A DNA stretch of 64,000 nt from positions 1 through 64,000 of the forward strand of contig NZ_FTNA01000002.1 in NCBI RefSeq assembly GCF_900156205.1. The letters run 5' to 3'. The position numbers and the translations under genes are program-made. Below are positions 44,032-53,468 of the stretch, one piece after another. Source of the stretch: Leptospira interrogans (GTDB lineage: Bacteria > Spirochaetota > Leptospiria > Leptospirales > Leptospiraceae). The stretch's first letter is position 1; each line of letters begins with the position of its first letter. The notes beneath the pieces are model-generated. The model had not been told where the DNA came from. It worked only from the letters and a program-made list of their open reading frames with translations, and did no database searches.

Positions 44032-44036
44032 GTTTG

Positions 44037-44079
44037 AAGCCTTGGTTTTTTCTTACAGAAAAACCAAGGCTTTTTATTT
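44037..44079 (+). terminator. Strong Rho-independent terminator
   Basis: AAGCCTTGGTTTTT (44037-44050) pairs perfectly with AAAAACCAAGGCTT (44059-44072) across an 8-nt loop and runs into TTTTTATTT. It begins six bases after the lipoprotein stop, the clearest terminator in the window. Confidence 0.9.
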
Positions 44080-44412
44080 CAATTTTATAATATTTGAATA
44101 CGATATTTTTAAAATTAAATGATAGTATGTTCTCAAAACAGCCGTTTTATGGGAATCTATTGAAAAATTCTGTAGTTCAAATTTAACAAAACTGCTTCAA
44201 TTGACCGTTTTCATAAAATAGAAACAGATAGAGAATTAATTTTTCAATAACTTTAGTAATAATGATGTATTTAAATTCTGTTTTTGAAATACAAACTTAT
44301 TTTGAAATTCATAATATTTTAATATGTGGGGAACAGTAAAAAATCAAACTTAAAAATATTCGATGATTCTAAAATTCTTTTTTAATGCAGTCGATTTAAT
44401 ATTTGTAAAAAC
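44080..44412. other. Intergenic region holding a MITE-like copy
   Basis: No gene is seen in this 333-bp gap between the lipoprotein terminator and the convergent SemiSWEET gene. The main content is the MITE-like element at 44158-44255. AAAACAGCCGTTTTATG just before it also occurs, in related form, near 297 and 47855. Confidence 0.65.
44158..44255 (+). repeat. MITE-like element, copy 2
   Basis: About 98 bp, same orientation as 817-921. Left end TATTGAAAAATTCTG, core TTGACCGTTTTCATAAAATAG and right end TTTTTCAATAACTTTAG. The terminal repeats are more degraded than in the copies at 49136 and 62071, suggesting an older insertion. Confidence 0.65.
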
Positions 44413-44703
44413 TCATTCCTCATTCGATTTATTTTTTAATTTTACTTTAGAATCACTTTTTAGTTTGAAATAAAGTATAGTCGCAGCAAAGAGAAACGTA
44501 AATGCGTTTGCCAGAATGATGGGAAAATCTTGTTTTAAACATCCATAGATAAACCAAAGAAATACACCTGTGACAAGTACAATATACATGTTTCTAGAAA
44601 TGTCTTTTGTGCTACCTCCCATCAATATTCGGATCAATTGGGGTAAAAATGAGATTGTTGTTAGTAGGGATGCAATATATCCTAAAAACGTAATAGAGTC
44701 CAT
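44413..44703 (-). CDS. SemiSWEET sugar transporter
   Basis: A 96-residue protein with three membrane helices, the half-size bacterial SWEET (MtN3/saliva, PQ-loop). The first helix carries the PQ motif in SFLPQLIRI, and TKDISRNMYIV and LWFIYGC follow in the conserved places. Such proteins dimerise to move sugars by facilitated diffusion across the inner membrane; a Leptospira homologue has a known structure. The lysine-rich tail is cytoplasmic. It lies 17 bases after queF on the same strand, an unexpected operon partner. Confidence 0.92.
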   Translation of the reverse strand: MDSITFLGYIASLLTTISFLPQLIRILMGGSTKDISRNMYIVLVTGVFLWFIYGCLKQDFPIILANAFTFLFAATILYFKLKSDSKVKLKNKSNEE

Positions 44704-44720
44704 GTCGTTTTAAATTCCGA

Positions 44721-45122
44721 TTAAGGTTTTTTGTATTCTCTGGTTACGATCGTCTTAATTCCGCCTCGAGCGTTATAATCTCCAATCACTTTCAAGTATT
44801 TTGGGTCAATCGATTTGATTACGTCTTCCAAGATCTTGTTCACCAAAAATTCATGAAAGATACCTACGTTTCTATAGCTTAAGATATATTCTTTAAAGGA
44901 TTTAAGTTCGATACAACGTTTGTTGGGAATGTAGGAAACTAAGATCACACCAAAATCGGGAAGACCTGTTTTGGGACAAACTGCAGTAAATTCAGGAACC
45001 GTAAAATCGATTGTGTAATCTTTTCCCTCATAAACATTGGTGAAAGATTCGATCTCGGGAGTTTGTAAAGAAGGGATATGATCCTGTCTTCCGTCGTAGG
45101 TTTCTGGATGATTCGTTTTCAT
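44721..45122 (-). CDS. queF: NADPH-dependent 7-cyano-7-deazaguanine reductase QueF
   Basis: A protein of about 133 residues, unimodular QueF, reducing preQ0 to preQ1 for queuosine in tRNA. The active-site Cys is in FTAVCPKTGLPDFG and the QueF signature is ELKSFKEYILSYRN. I start at the ATG at 45122, which has AAGGAAA about eight bases upstream. The longer frame from 45194 would reach almost to guaA and has a non-family N-terminus. No preQ1 riboswitch is visible in the short divergent gap shared with guaA. Confidence 0.92.
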   Translation of the reverse strand: MKTNHPETYDGRQDHIPSLQTPEIESFTNVYEGKDYTIDFTVPEFTAVCPKTGLPDFGVILVSYIPNKRCIELKSFKEYILSYRNVGIFHEFLVNKILEDVIKSIDPKYLKVIGDYNARGGIKTIVTREYKKP

Positions 45123-45213
45123 GGACAATTTCCTTGATAACCAGATTTTTTGATCTTGTAATTGCGAAAACTCTTTTTCCCGAATCGATAGCAAAGTCCA
45201 GAAGAGGCTTGAA

Positions 45214-47025
45214 ATGGTTATCCATAAAAAAATCGCCGTGGTTGATTTTGGCGGACAATATGCTCATTTAATTGCTTCTAGAATTAGAAGACTTGGGGCA
45301 TATACGGAAATTCTTTCTAACGAAGAACCTATTTCTAATTATCAAAAGTATTCAGGTATCATTCTTTCCGGTGGTCCGGAAAGCGTTTATGAGCCAAATT
45401 CTCCTACCGTTACAACTAGAATTTTTGATTTAGGAATTCCTATACTTGGAATCTGTTACGGTCATCAACTTATTATGAAATTATTAGGCGGTGTTGTAGA
45501 ACGTTCTGGAACTGGAGAATACGGTCCTGCTTCTCTACAACTTCATGGAACCAATGGAAATTCTATTTTGAAAAATTTCGTAGGTGGGGAGCAGGTTTGG
45601 ATGAACCACGCGGATGAAGTTGTAAAACTTCCAGAAGGTTTTTCTAAAATTGCTTTTTCTAAAGATTGCGGTTATGCGGTTGTTGCAAATTCATCTAAGA
45701 AAATTTTTGGAATTCAGTTTCATGCAGAAGTTAGTCATAGCGAAAAAGGTTCGGTTCTTTTAGATAATTTCATTCAAATTTGTGGGGTTTCTAAAACTTG
45801 GGGAATCGATCAGTTTTTAAAAGAAAAAATCAAAGAGATTCAAGAAACAGTTAAACAAGAACAGAAAATTTTTATGCTCGTTTCTGGAGGTGTGGATTCT
45901 ACGGTTTCTTACCTTCTTTTGTGTAAGGCTCTTGGTGCTGAAAGAGTTTTAGGTTTTTTGATTGATACTGGTTTTATGAGAAAAGACGAAGTTGTTTCTC
46001 TTCAAAAAAAATTAACTTTTCAGAATATTCACCTAACAGTGAGAGACGAATCCTCTCTTTTTTATAAAAGTTTAAAAGATAAATCCGATCCGGAAGAAAA
46101 AAGAAAAATTGTAGGTAATTTATTTTTAGAAGCGAGAGATCGTGCTGTAAAAGATTTAGATCTGGAATACGGAGATTGGCTTTTAGGTCAAGGTACTATT
46201 TATCCGGATACGATCGAATCTGGTGGAACCAAACATTCGCATACCATTAAAACGCATCACAATCGGGTAGAAGCGATTCAAAAACTGATTGAACAAGGAA
46301 AAGTAATAGAACCGATTCGGGATCTTTATAAAGACGAGGTAAGGGATTTAGGTGTCCTTCTGGGTTTGGAATCGGAATGGGTAGGGCGTCATCCGTTTCC
46401 AGGACCGGGGCTTGTGGTTCGTATGCTCGCAGTAGAAAAAAAAGGAACCGATAAGGATCAGTTGGAAATTGATTCCTATCTTTCGACCCAAGATGGGTTG
46501 TCCGGAAAAATTCTTCCGATTGCAAGTGTGGGTGTCAAAGGAGACAGAAGGTCTTATGCCAATTGTGTTGTGTTAAACGACATTGAAACAGATTGGAACA
46601 CTTTAGATCGTGTAGCTACTCATCTTTCAAACCGATTTTCTTTTATCAATCGAGTGGTTCTTTTACCTTTTGAATCGGATCTTAAAAAATGGAACTTTCA
46701 ATTTACTGGAATGCAGTTAGATAAAAAATGTTCGGACTTACTCCGTGAAGCTGATTTTACAGTTGAATCCGTGATTCGTAAATTGGGACTTTATAATAAA
46801 ATCTGGCAGATGCCTGTGGTTTTACTTCCGATTGGAGAAAAGGAGAATGAAAAAAGTATCGTCCTTCGTCCTGTAGAATCTCAAGAAGCGATGACTGCTA
46901 ATTTTTTTAGGATGGAACGTTCTGTTTTACAAGAAATTAAAATAGAAGTTCTAAAAATTCCTGAAATTCGTTATCTATTTTTTGATCTCACGAACAAACC
47001 TCCCGGAACGATCGAGTGGGAATAA
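45214..47025 (+). CDS. guaA: GMP synthase, eukaryote-type with extended dimerisation domain
   Basis: A 603-residue bifunctional enzyme making GMP from XMP, glutamine and ATP. The glutaminase domain has GICYGHQ with the nucleophile Cys and FGIQFHAEVSHSE with the His/Glu pair. The ATP pyrophosphatase loop is SGGVDSTVSYLL. The C-terminal part is about 80 residues longer than in E. coli GuaA. Its RHPFPGPGL, SVGVKGDRRSY and the end DLTNKPPGTIEWE resemble the human enzyme. A GAGG ribosome site precedes the ATG. It is divergent to queF. Confidence 0.94.
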   Translation: MVIHKKIAVVDFGGQYAHLIASRIRRLGAYTEILSNEEPISNYQKYSGIILSGGPESVYEPNSPTVTTRIFDLGIPILGICYGHQLIMKLLGGVVERSGTGEYGPASLQLHGTNGNSILKNFVGGEQVWMNHADEVVKLPEGFSKIAFSKDCGYAVVANSSKKIFGIQFHAEVSHSEKGSVLLDNFIQICGVSKTWGIDQFLKEKIKEIQETVKQEQKIFMLVSGGVDSTVSYLLLCKALGAERVLGFLIDTGFMRKDEVVSLQKKLTFQNIHLTVRDESSLFYKSLKDKSDPEEKRKIVGNLFLEARDRAVKDLDLEYGDWLLGQGTIYPDTIESGGTKHSHTIKTHHNRVEAIQKLIEQGKVIEPIRDLYKDEVRDLGVLLGLESEWVGRHPFPGPGLVVRMLAVEKKGTDKDQLEIDSYLSTQDGLSGKILPIASVGVKGDRRSYANCVVLNDIETDWNTLDRVATHLSNRFSFINRVVLLPFESDLKKWNFQFTGMQLDKKCSDLLREADFTVESVIRKLGLYNKIWQMPVVLLPIGEKENEKSIVLRPVESQEAMTANFFRMERSVLQEIKIEVLKIPEIRYLFFDLTNKPPGTIEWE

Positions 47026-47934
47026 TTGATTCAATTATTTTAATGTAGATTCGATTTAAAAATTGAGAGAAAATTTTAAGCGCGTTCAGAAAACAGATGA
47101 ACTTTGCTTCGTTGAAAGATTAGATTGTCTAATTTATATAATACATATTTTGTACTGAAACAAATCGATATGCATAATTTAAAATATAGTTTGAGGAATC
47201 TAGGTTTAATTGTAAATTTTAGGAATCATACTGAGAAATTTATTCTGCACGACTGCTTTTCAAAAAAAGTCTAGAAACTTTTGTAAAGTTCTTTAAGTTA
47301 TATTGATAGATTATGATGTTCAGTAAACGGTAGAGTTGTTGAAAATTTTATATCTAATAATATTAGAGTTTGTCCCAAAACCGTCCAATGTGGAACTCAT
47401 ACATTACTGATTCGTATAGAATTGAGTATCGTAAATTTTCGTCGCAAAGTAATGTTTCAGTAGAAAACTTTGGGTATTTTTTTCATAGTTTTTAGGTAGT
47501 AAGTTTTTTTAATATCTTTCACAAACTTACTTCATTAAGAATGTAAGTTCGGTGTAAGAAACCCGTGATTCTGAAAAAAGTCGAAATCTGAAATTTACAG
47601 ATCGATTCCTTCAATGTGGGAACTACCACAATTTAGAAAGTAGAAGTTTTATAACAATTGAACCTTAGATGTGGGAACTACCACAAAACTTAGGTTTGTC
47701 TGTAAAATAATGTAGGAACTATTACAAACTACGATTTTACGAACAAATTCTAAAATTGTAGGAATTCATACTTTTAGAAAATTTTTTCTTATGTCGAACT
47801 TACCTTCATTTATAAAATCTCTCTAAAATGATTCTTTCATTTTTATGATAACTGCAAAACGGCGATTTTATGTAAAAATTTGACTAGAGGATAGTTCTTT
47901 TTGGGATTTTATAGGATTTCCTTTTGTGAAATTT
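47026..47934. other. Repeat-rich intergenic island
   Basis: No gene is seen in these 909 bp. It contains a left-end fragment of the MITE-like family (TAGAGTTGTTGAAAATTTTATA at 47331-47352), and the complete palindrome element (47540-47806). The last 110 bases share words with 265-350 (CTGCAAAACGGCGATTTTATG against TTGCAAAACAGCGGTTTTGTG), another likely repeat. No terminator for guaA is obvious. Confidence 0.65.
47540..47806 (+). repeat. Palindrome-rich intergenic element, copy 4
   Basis: The longest full copy (267 bp). It opens AATGTAAGTTCGGTGTAAG and closes GAACTTACCTT. Two palindromes of the ACTACC type (47615-47630 and 47670-47685) are followed by a degenerate GTAGGAACTATTACA and by GTAGGAATTCATACTTTTAG. 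Compared with copy 3 it has one extra palindrome unit, so unit number varies between copies. Confidence 0.7.
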
Positions 47935-48378
47935 TTACTTTTCTTTCGAAATCGAAAATTCTTTTCCTAAATATTCAAATATGAGTAAATCTTTCCTTTG
48001 AAAAATTTGTTTTGAAAAATCTAACAATAGTTCGCTGGAAAAAGAGCCCCATTCTCCTAAAAGTGGAGCAGGATGTGCTATAGATTCTTGAAAAACTTTT
48101 AAATTCTCTGGTTGAAAAGAAACGGATAGACCGGGAGAGTAAAATAGTCTGCCGTTTTCCAATTTTCGAAAAACAAAAATCGTAGTTGTTGGTTGAATGA
48201 AATTCCATTCTCCGTTACAAATAGAAAGATAGGGAAATTCTAAATATTCTCCGGTGTCATTCTTACGAATTCTAGAAATAAAAAAATCTAAGAACTCAGG
48301 GTCCTTTAATTCCGAAGAATCGTGATAAAGTTTTCCTCTTCCGTCTAGTCGATAAAAGTAGATTCTTCTTTGTTTCAT
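47935..48378 (-). CDS. DUF4505-like protein
   Basis: A 147-residue soluble protein. RIYFYRLDGRGKLYHD at the start, FPYLSICNGEWNFI in the middle and the STSCSTF-frame-free AHPAPLLGEWGSFSSELLLDF towards the end match the DUF4505 family, which has a human homologue of unknown role (C8orf82). I start at the ATG at 48378. The longer frame to 48606 would be the antisense of two tRNA genes, a known annotation artefact. It is convergent-overlap-free and stands beside the tRNAs, without operon partners. Confidence 0.75.
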   Translation of the reverse strand: MKQRRIYFYRLDGRGKLYHDSSELKDPEFLDFFISRIRKNDTGEYLEFPYLSICNGEWNFIQPTTTIFVFRKLENGRLFYSPGLSVSFQPENLKVFQESIAHPAPLLGEWGSFSSELLLDFSKQIFQRKDLLIFEYLGKEFSISKEK

Positions 48379-48381
48379 AAA

Positions 48382-48500
<119 letters not shown>

Positions 48501-48518
48501 GACACACACGTCGTATCC

Positions 48519-48605
<87 letters not shown>

Positions 48606-48606
48606 A

Positions 48607-49311
48607 TTTTAAAAGAAATTCAAAATACCTCAGAAGATTTTAAAGTTTATTTAGATTTTTCTTTCACGGATCGCAGTATAATCATCACTTTCGTATGGTT
48701 ATACAGAATTTACGTTAGTTGATTATATATGTTTGGTAAAAAACTGCCTGTAAGAGTTCCCACACATCCTAATTTTATCTGTAAATCGATCGACTTATAC
48801 AAAATATGTTCGGTCAGTACTTGGGTTCGATTAAGGAATCGGCGATTTGTTTTTTTATGTGGGAACTATTACAAAAATTCGAATTCTCTGATACAAAATA
48901 AGGAATAAATGACGTGAATTTAGAACAAGAGATTCATTTATAAAAACCCGATTTTTCCAGAAAAAATAAATGTGGGAACTCCTGCTCTAATTACAAAAAA
49001 TGAATGTTTAAAAATTTATAATGCGACTTAATCTGTGGGAACTCTCACAAATCTATATTTTACGGAGAAGTTTTGAAATGTGGGAACTCCACTATTTTTA
49101 ACCTTTAAAGACTAAGATTGATCATCTCCATAAATAGAATTGTTGAAAAATTAATTCTCCATTTGTTTCTATTTTATGGAAACGGACAATTGAAGCGGTT
49201 TTGCTAATCTGAACTATGGAATTTTTCAACAACTCTAATGAGTGTAAAAATTTTCCTAGTTTTTCTTATACCGAATTCGCGTTATATTAGATTGATCTAA
49301 CGTTAGTCTTT
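48607..49311. other. Repeat-rich intergenic island
   Basis: No gene is seen in these 705 bp. Palindromes of the family lie at 48858-48873 (TGTGGGAACTATTACA) and 49034-49049 (TGTGGGAACTCTCACA), with partial sites near 48750, 48971 and 49080. The stretch 48998-49040, ending GCGACTTAATCTGTGGGAAC, is nearly identical to 61765-61806. The MITE-like copy 3 fills 49136-49238, and GAATTCGCGTTATAT near 49273 is an isolated end module. Confidence 0.65.
49136..49238 (-). repeat. MITE-like element, copy 3
   Basis: The best-preserved copy (103 bp). It opens AGAATTGTTGAAAAATTAAT and closes ATGGAATTTTTCAACAACTC, so the terminal inverted repeats are about 17 bp. The core TTTATGGAAACGGACAATTG is the reverse complement of that in copies 1 and 2. 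It lies in intergenic DNA upstream of nothing obvious, near the 3' end of the convergent O-antigen ligase gene. Confidence 0.75.
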
Positions 49312-51723
49312 TCATTTTTCTATAGGAATTACAGTATCACAGATTCTACCAAAATACAATTTTGGAAGATCGGGCTTTCGCTCCATTTCAAAACCGGAAT
49401 AACTAATTCTAAAATCACGAAAAAAAACTCCTTCCGGAAATTCTTTCGGAGTTGTATCCATTAGAAAATTAGGGATTAAGATTTGATTGTTTCCTTTTTG
49501 TAAATTCACAGAAATGGTTCCTAAATCTCCCTCTCCATGTGCCCAATAAAGTTGGTCTTGGTCAAAAGAATCTCTAGTAACGACTGTAATCTTTGCCGAT
49601 TTTGGAGGATTGATCGAATTTTCGGGAACGTAAATCGCAAAACTAAATGGAGTTTTTCTAGGTTTTGGAGGATTTGGATAACGATGAGTTAAACAACCTT
49701 CTACTTGAAAAGGTAACGAAGCTTGAGATACGTTCAAACGGTAAGGTTGAATTTTGAAAAGAGACGATTTTAAAGATGAATTTGACGTTTGTCTAAAATT
49801 AATCCAAGAAAAAATACTCGGAGATTTTTCTTCTGAATCTAATTCGTATTTTAGAATATTATTTTGTACTTCATGAGTCAAAGTAAGATCAGAAGATCTT
49901 ACTCTTCTGTTATATACTTCCAGAGGTTCTAAATTTAAACGTGGAATCCAAAAAATCCAATAAAAAATCATTGGAATAAAGATTGCACAAATTGTTTTTA
50001 AAAACAGATTCCAATTTTTTTTAAAATGTAAAATTATTTTTTCGAATGCAAATTTTTTTAAAAAATTTATTTTCTTTTGCGAAAATTCTTTCTTTAATCT
50101 ATAGAAAGAAAGAGAAAAATTAAAAGTCAAAACTGTGTTAGGACTTGAAGAATCGGTTTGGCTCTGTTTTAAATTAAAAATTGTTTCTGTTTTATCTAAA
50201 TTCAAAGATTGAGAATCATGATGCGAAATGTTTTGATTTTCTTTTTCCTCGTCCTGCATGTCTATTTTAGAAATTATAAATTTGTCTAAAATTAAATTCA
50301 ATTTTCTGAATATAGTATTAAATCGTAAATTGTTTAAAGTTTTAGGGATTGATTGTAAGTTATTTTCTCTGATTTTGTCAAAAAAAACTTTTGGAAGTGA
50401 TAAACTACTTCCTAAAAAAATTCCACAAAACGCGAAAAATGGTAGAACCACCTCATCGTCTAACAGATAACACTGAAAAAAACCAGCTGGAAACAAACTT
50501 AAAATCCCGATTGTAAGTATCGAAATTCCATTCTGAGTATTATAATCATTTTGAAAAAATGAACCGAACAATCTTCCCCAAAAAAGTAAAAATAAGATTC
50601 CAGAAAAAATTCCTCCCGTAACGATAAAATGTAGAAGATCGTTGTGTGCGTGTCCTCTAGGAGTGATATAAAGTTCATACCAAAGTTGTTCTTCTTTCTG
50701 GATCATATTCGAAGATTCTTTCCAATGAAAGTCTTTGTAGTTTCCTCCTCCTATTCCGATAAACCAATGTTTACTTAGCAAAGGAATTGTGTTTTTATAG
50801 ATATAATATCTTTGATTTTCTGTATTATGAGTTTGGAATATTTGAGAAATTGATCTTTGGATTAGCCAGTTGTTTCTAAAAAAATACACTGTAGACAAAA
50901 AGACGGAGATCAAAATTAAACCAGAAATCATTTTTGTTTTTAGGGAAATTTTAGGTAAATGTTTTCTCAGAGAAAGTATGAGTAAAAGTAAAACATATAT
51001 TACTCCTAACCAAACCGATCTACTTTGATTGAAAAATAGTATTATAAATCCTATAAGCATTAAAATAGTTTTGAATCCGAAAACAAAACTTCTTTTTTGT
51101 TGAAAGGATTGAATCCAATCTATAAAAAGTCCGGGTAAAAAAAGTCCTAAAAGTCCTCCAAATGTTAGGTGCGTATTCATCATTCCGATAGGAAGATAGA
51201 GTTTGATTGGCCCTATACTTCCAGAAAAATGTTGTAGCCTATCACCTGGTGCATATTTAAACCCGTTTGCTACAAACTTTCCAATACGAACTTCTGAAAA
51301 TAAACTGATACAACCTAATAGAATTGTGATCGTCGCAGATATGAATAAAAATTTTCTTAAGGTTTTGTGATTTTTCTCTATGGATGCAATTAGAAAGGAC
51401 GCTGGGAAAATAAGTAACATCCAAAAATCGCCGGACTCAGATTGTTTTAAAAATTTTTTAAAAAAAGGAGAATAACTTTCTGATTGAAAAATAGAAAATA
51501 AGAAAAGTAGAATATAGATTCCTAAAAAGCTGTAAAATGGAATTTGAATTTTATCCCAAACTTGTTTCAATTTTTTTTCTAAAAAAAACAAAGGATAGGT
51601 GCTAAGGATCGTAGTCGCTCCAAATATCTGAGATATACTTACCGACAATGGAAAGCTAAATAAAAACAAACCGAAAGAAATTAAAGAAACTGTTTGCAGT
51701 CCGTTTGCAATTTTATATTTCAA
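49312..51723 (-). CDS. O-antigen ligase-like membrane protein with extra C-terminal domain
   Basis: An 803-residue protein. About ten membrane helices fill residues 10-430, and a large loop holds GRGHAHNDLLHF-type residues (GHAHNDLLHFIVTGG near 355), the Wzy/WaaL hallmark. A lysine-rich segment and another helix (AIFIPMIFYWIFWIP, near 585) come next. A final domain of about 200 residues without membrane segments follows, probably periplasmic. The usual ligase has about 400 residues, so half of this protein is extra. Start TTG with GGGAG eight bases upstream. It probably attaches or polymerises LPS O-antigen. Confidence 0.82.
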   Translation of the reverse strand: MKYKIANGLQTVSLISFGLFLFSFPLSVSISQIFGATTILSTYPLFFLEKKLKQVWDKIQIPFYSFLGIYILLFLFSIFQSESYSPFFKKFLKQSESGDFWMLLIFPASFLIASIEKNHKTLRKFLFISATITILLGCISLFSEVRIGKFVANGFKYAPGDRLQHFSGSIGPIKLYLPIGMMNTHLTFGGLLGLFLPGLFIDWIQSFQQKRSFVFGFKTILMLIGFIILFFNQSRSVWLGVIYVLLLLILSLRKHLPKISLKTKMISGLILISVFLSTVYFFRNNWLIQRSISQIFQTHNTENQRYYIYKNTIPLLSKHWFIGIGGGNYKDFHWKESSNMIQKEEQLWYELYITPRGHAHNDLLHFIVTGGIFSGILFLLFWGRLFGSFFQNDYNTQNGISILTIGILSLFPAGFFQCYLLDDEVVLPFFAFCGIFLGSSLSLPKVFFDKIRENNLQSIPKTLNNLRFNTIFRKLNLILDKFIISKIDMQDEEKENQNISHHDSQSLNLDKTETIFNLKQSQTDSSSPNTVLTFNFSLSFYRLKKEFSQKKINFLKKFAFEKIILHFKKNWNLFLKTICAIFIPMIFYWIFWIPRLNLEPLEVYNRRVRSSDLTLTHEVQNNILKYELDSEEKSPSIFSWINFRQTSNSSLKSSLFKIQPYRLNVSQASLPFQVEGCLTHRYPNPPKPRKTPFSFAIYVPENSINPPKSAKITVVTRDSFDQDQLYWAHGEGDLGTISVNLQKGNNQILIPNFLMDTTPKEFPEGVFFRDFRISYSGFEMERKPDLPKLYFGRICDTVIPIEK

Positions 51724-51776
51724 TATCTATTCTCCCTAAGTTCCTAAAAATTCTCTTAAAAAACCAATGACAGAGA

Positions 51777-51814
<38 letters not shown>

Positions 51815-51831
51815 AGGAATCAATCAAACCG

Positions 51832-52704
51832 ATGGCAAAATCAATTCCAGCCAAGAAAAAAAAACAAACTCAAAAAAAGGGAATTCTACAAGAATCGATC
51901 GGAAAAAAACTTTCGGTTGCTATCATTACCTACAACGAAGAAAAAAACATAAAAGAGTGCATCGAATCTTGTTTAGAAATTGCAGATGAAATTGTGGTCT
52001 TAGACTCAATCAGCACGGATAAAACCGAAATGATCTCTAAGTCTTTTTCTTCCGTGAGATTTTATAAACAGAGATTCAAAGGTCATATCGAACAAAAAAA
52101 CGATGCGATTGCACTTTGTAAATACGACTGGATTCTTTCTTTAGACGCAGACGAAAGAATTTCTACAGAACTGAAAAATTCAATTCTATCGTTTAAACAA
52201 AAACAAGACGATGAAACTTTAAACGGTCTTCAAGTTTCTCGTCTGACTTATCACATGGGAAAGTTTATACGTCATTCCGGTTGGTATCCTCAATATCGTT
52301 ATCGTATTTTTAAAAAAGGAAACGCGATTTGGGTAGGTGAAAATCCACACGATTATATTAGCATTCAAGGAAAAGGAAGTAAAATTTGCGGAGATATTAT
52401 TCACTATAGTTTTCGAGATCTTTCCCATCAAGTAAATACGATCAATCAGTTCTCTTCGATTGTTGCGTTTACAAGACAAAAAAAAGGAAAAAGATTTTCT
52501 ATTTTGAGAACTATCTACAAACCGTTTTCTAAATTTATAGAGACGTATTTTTTTAAGTTCGGGTTTTTAGACGGTTTTCCGGGTTGGGTAATTGCGGTTT
52601 CTTCTGCATATTCTACTTTTTTAAAAGACGCCAAACAATACGAACTGCAAAAAGAAATTTTAGAACGACCGTCTAACGTGAAAGAGGACTATGGGCGCCA
52701 TTAA
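51832..52704 (+). CDS. Family 2 glycosyltransferase, LPS core type
   Basis: A 290-residue GT2 enzyme. It starts with about 25 lysine-rich residues, then LSVAIITYNEEKNIKECIES, the nucleotide-sugar binding start. The metal-binding SLDADERIS lies at about residues 104-112. The layout and the tail resemble WaaE/KdtX enzymes that add glucose to LPS core heptose. The substrate is inferred only. It is divergent to the O-antigen ligase and overlaps the next gene by 14 bases, so the two genes share an operon with gmhA. Confidence 0.86.
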   Translation: MAKSIPAKKKKQTQKKGILQESIGKKLSVAIITYNEEKNIKECIESCLEIADEIVVLDSISTDKTEMISKSFSSVRFYKQRFKGHIEQKNDAIALCKYDWILSLDADERISTELKNSILSFKQKQDDETLNGLQVSRLTYHMGKFIRHSGWYPQYRYRIFKKGNAIWVGENPHDYISIQGKGSKICGDIIHYSFRDLSHQVNTINQFSSIVAFTRQKKGKRFSILRTIYKPFSKFIETYFFKFGFLDGFPGWVIAVSSAYSTFLKDAKQYELQKEILERPSNVKEDYGRH

Positions 52705-53467
52705 GTCGTTCTTTATAAAATTCTTTTCTCTTTTTCAAAGAAAAAAGAAAAAAAGACGTCCCGAAGAAGAAACGCCTCCAGTACGTGAAAGTTTTGGTTA
52801 TAAGAGAGAATTGGCCGAACTGAGGGAAAAAGCGGATCGTTTTTTTGTGACTCGAAAGAAAAATGGCGGATTGATTCACGAAACAAAATATTATAAAATT
52901 CTAAAGAATGGCCCTAAACTTTTTAGACTCGAAGGAAAAGAAAAATCTGGAAGAGAATATTCTATCGTGATCAGCACCGGAAATTTTTTAAGTGTTCAAG
53001 CAGATAAAATTAGTGGAGTCGTTTTTATTCCGGAAGCAGAATTCAATCGGATTCTTTCTTACGAACATTCCGATTTAAAAAGTGTATTTTCTAGATTTCA
53101 ACCAGAAGGAATTGAAGAAGACATCAAGGTTTTATACGAAAAATCCGATTCTTCTCAAGAAACTTGGAAGGACTTTTATAACTGGGAACCTTTTTGGAAA
53201 CAACAGATTTTTATTCGTTTGAAACCAAGTATTCTTTGTATTTTACTCGTGTATATGGGATCAGAGTTCGAACAATTCTTTCAGTCTAATTCTACAAAAA
53301 GACTTAAAAGTATCGTTTCGGATGAATTGTATTTTTTAAACGTGAGCGGTAATCAAAAAGAAAATTCTCCGTATACGGAAAATCTTTCTCTTCAGGATTT
53401 TGAAAAAGCAAAGAAGGAATTTTTTCAAGTGCTCGAACAGATTCGAAAAAAAAGAGGAAACACCTAA
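52691..53467 (+). CDS. Hypothetical protein in LPS operon
   Basis: A 258-residue soluble protein with no family match. The N-terminus is basic ([16 protein letters not shown]), and the rest mixes strands and helices ([34 protein letters not shown]). There is no signal peptide. It overlaps the glycosyltransferase by 14 bases, with GAGG placed only about three bases before its ATG, and ends just before gmhA. A role with lipopolysaccharide is guessed from position alone. Confidence 0.7.
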
Positions 53468-53468
53468 G

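Noticed and set aside
45123..45213. Possible preQ1 riboswitch upstream of queF
   Set aside because: The region is only 91 bp, shared with guaA, and shows no preQ1 aptamer pattern.
53400..53468. Longer start for gmhA
   Set aside because: It lies in the upstream gene in another frame; the ATG at 53469 follows the stop directly.
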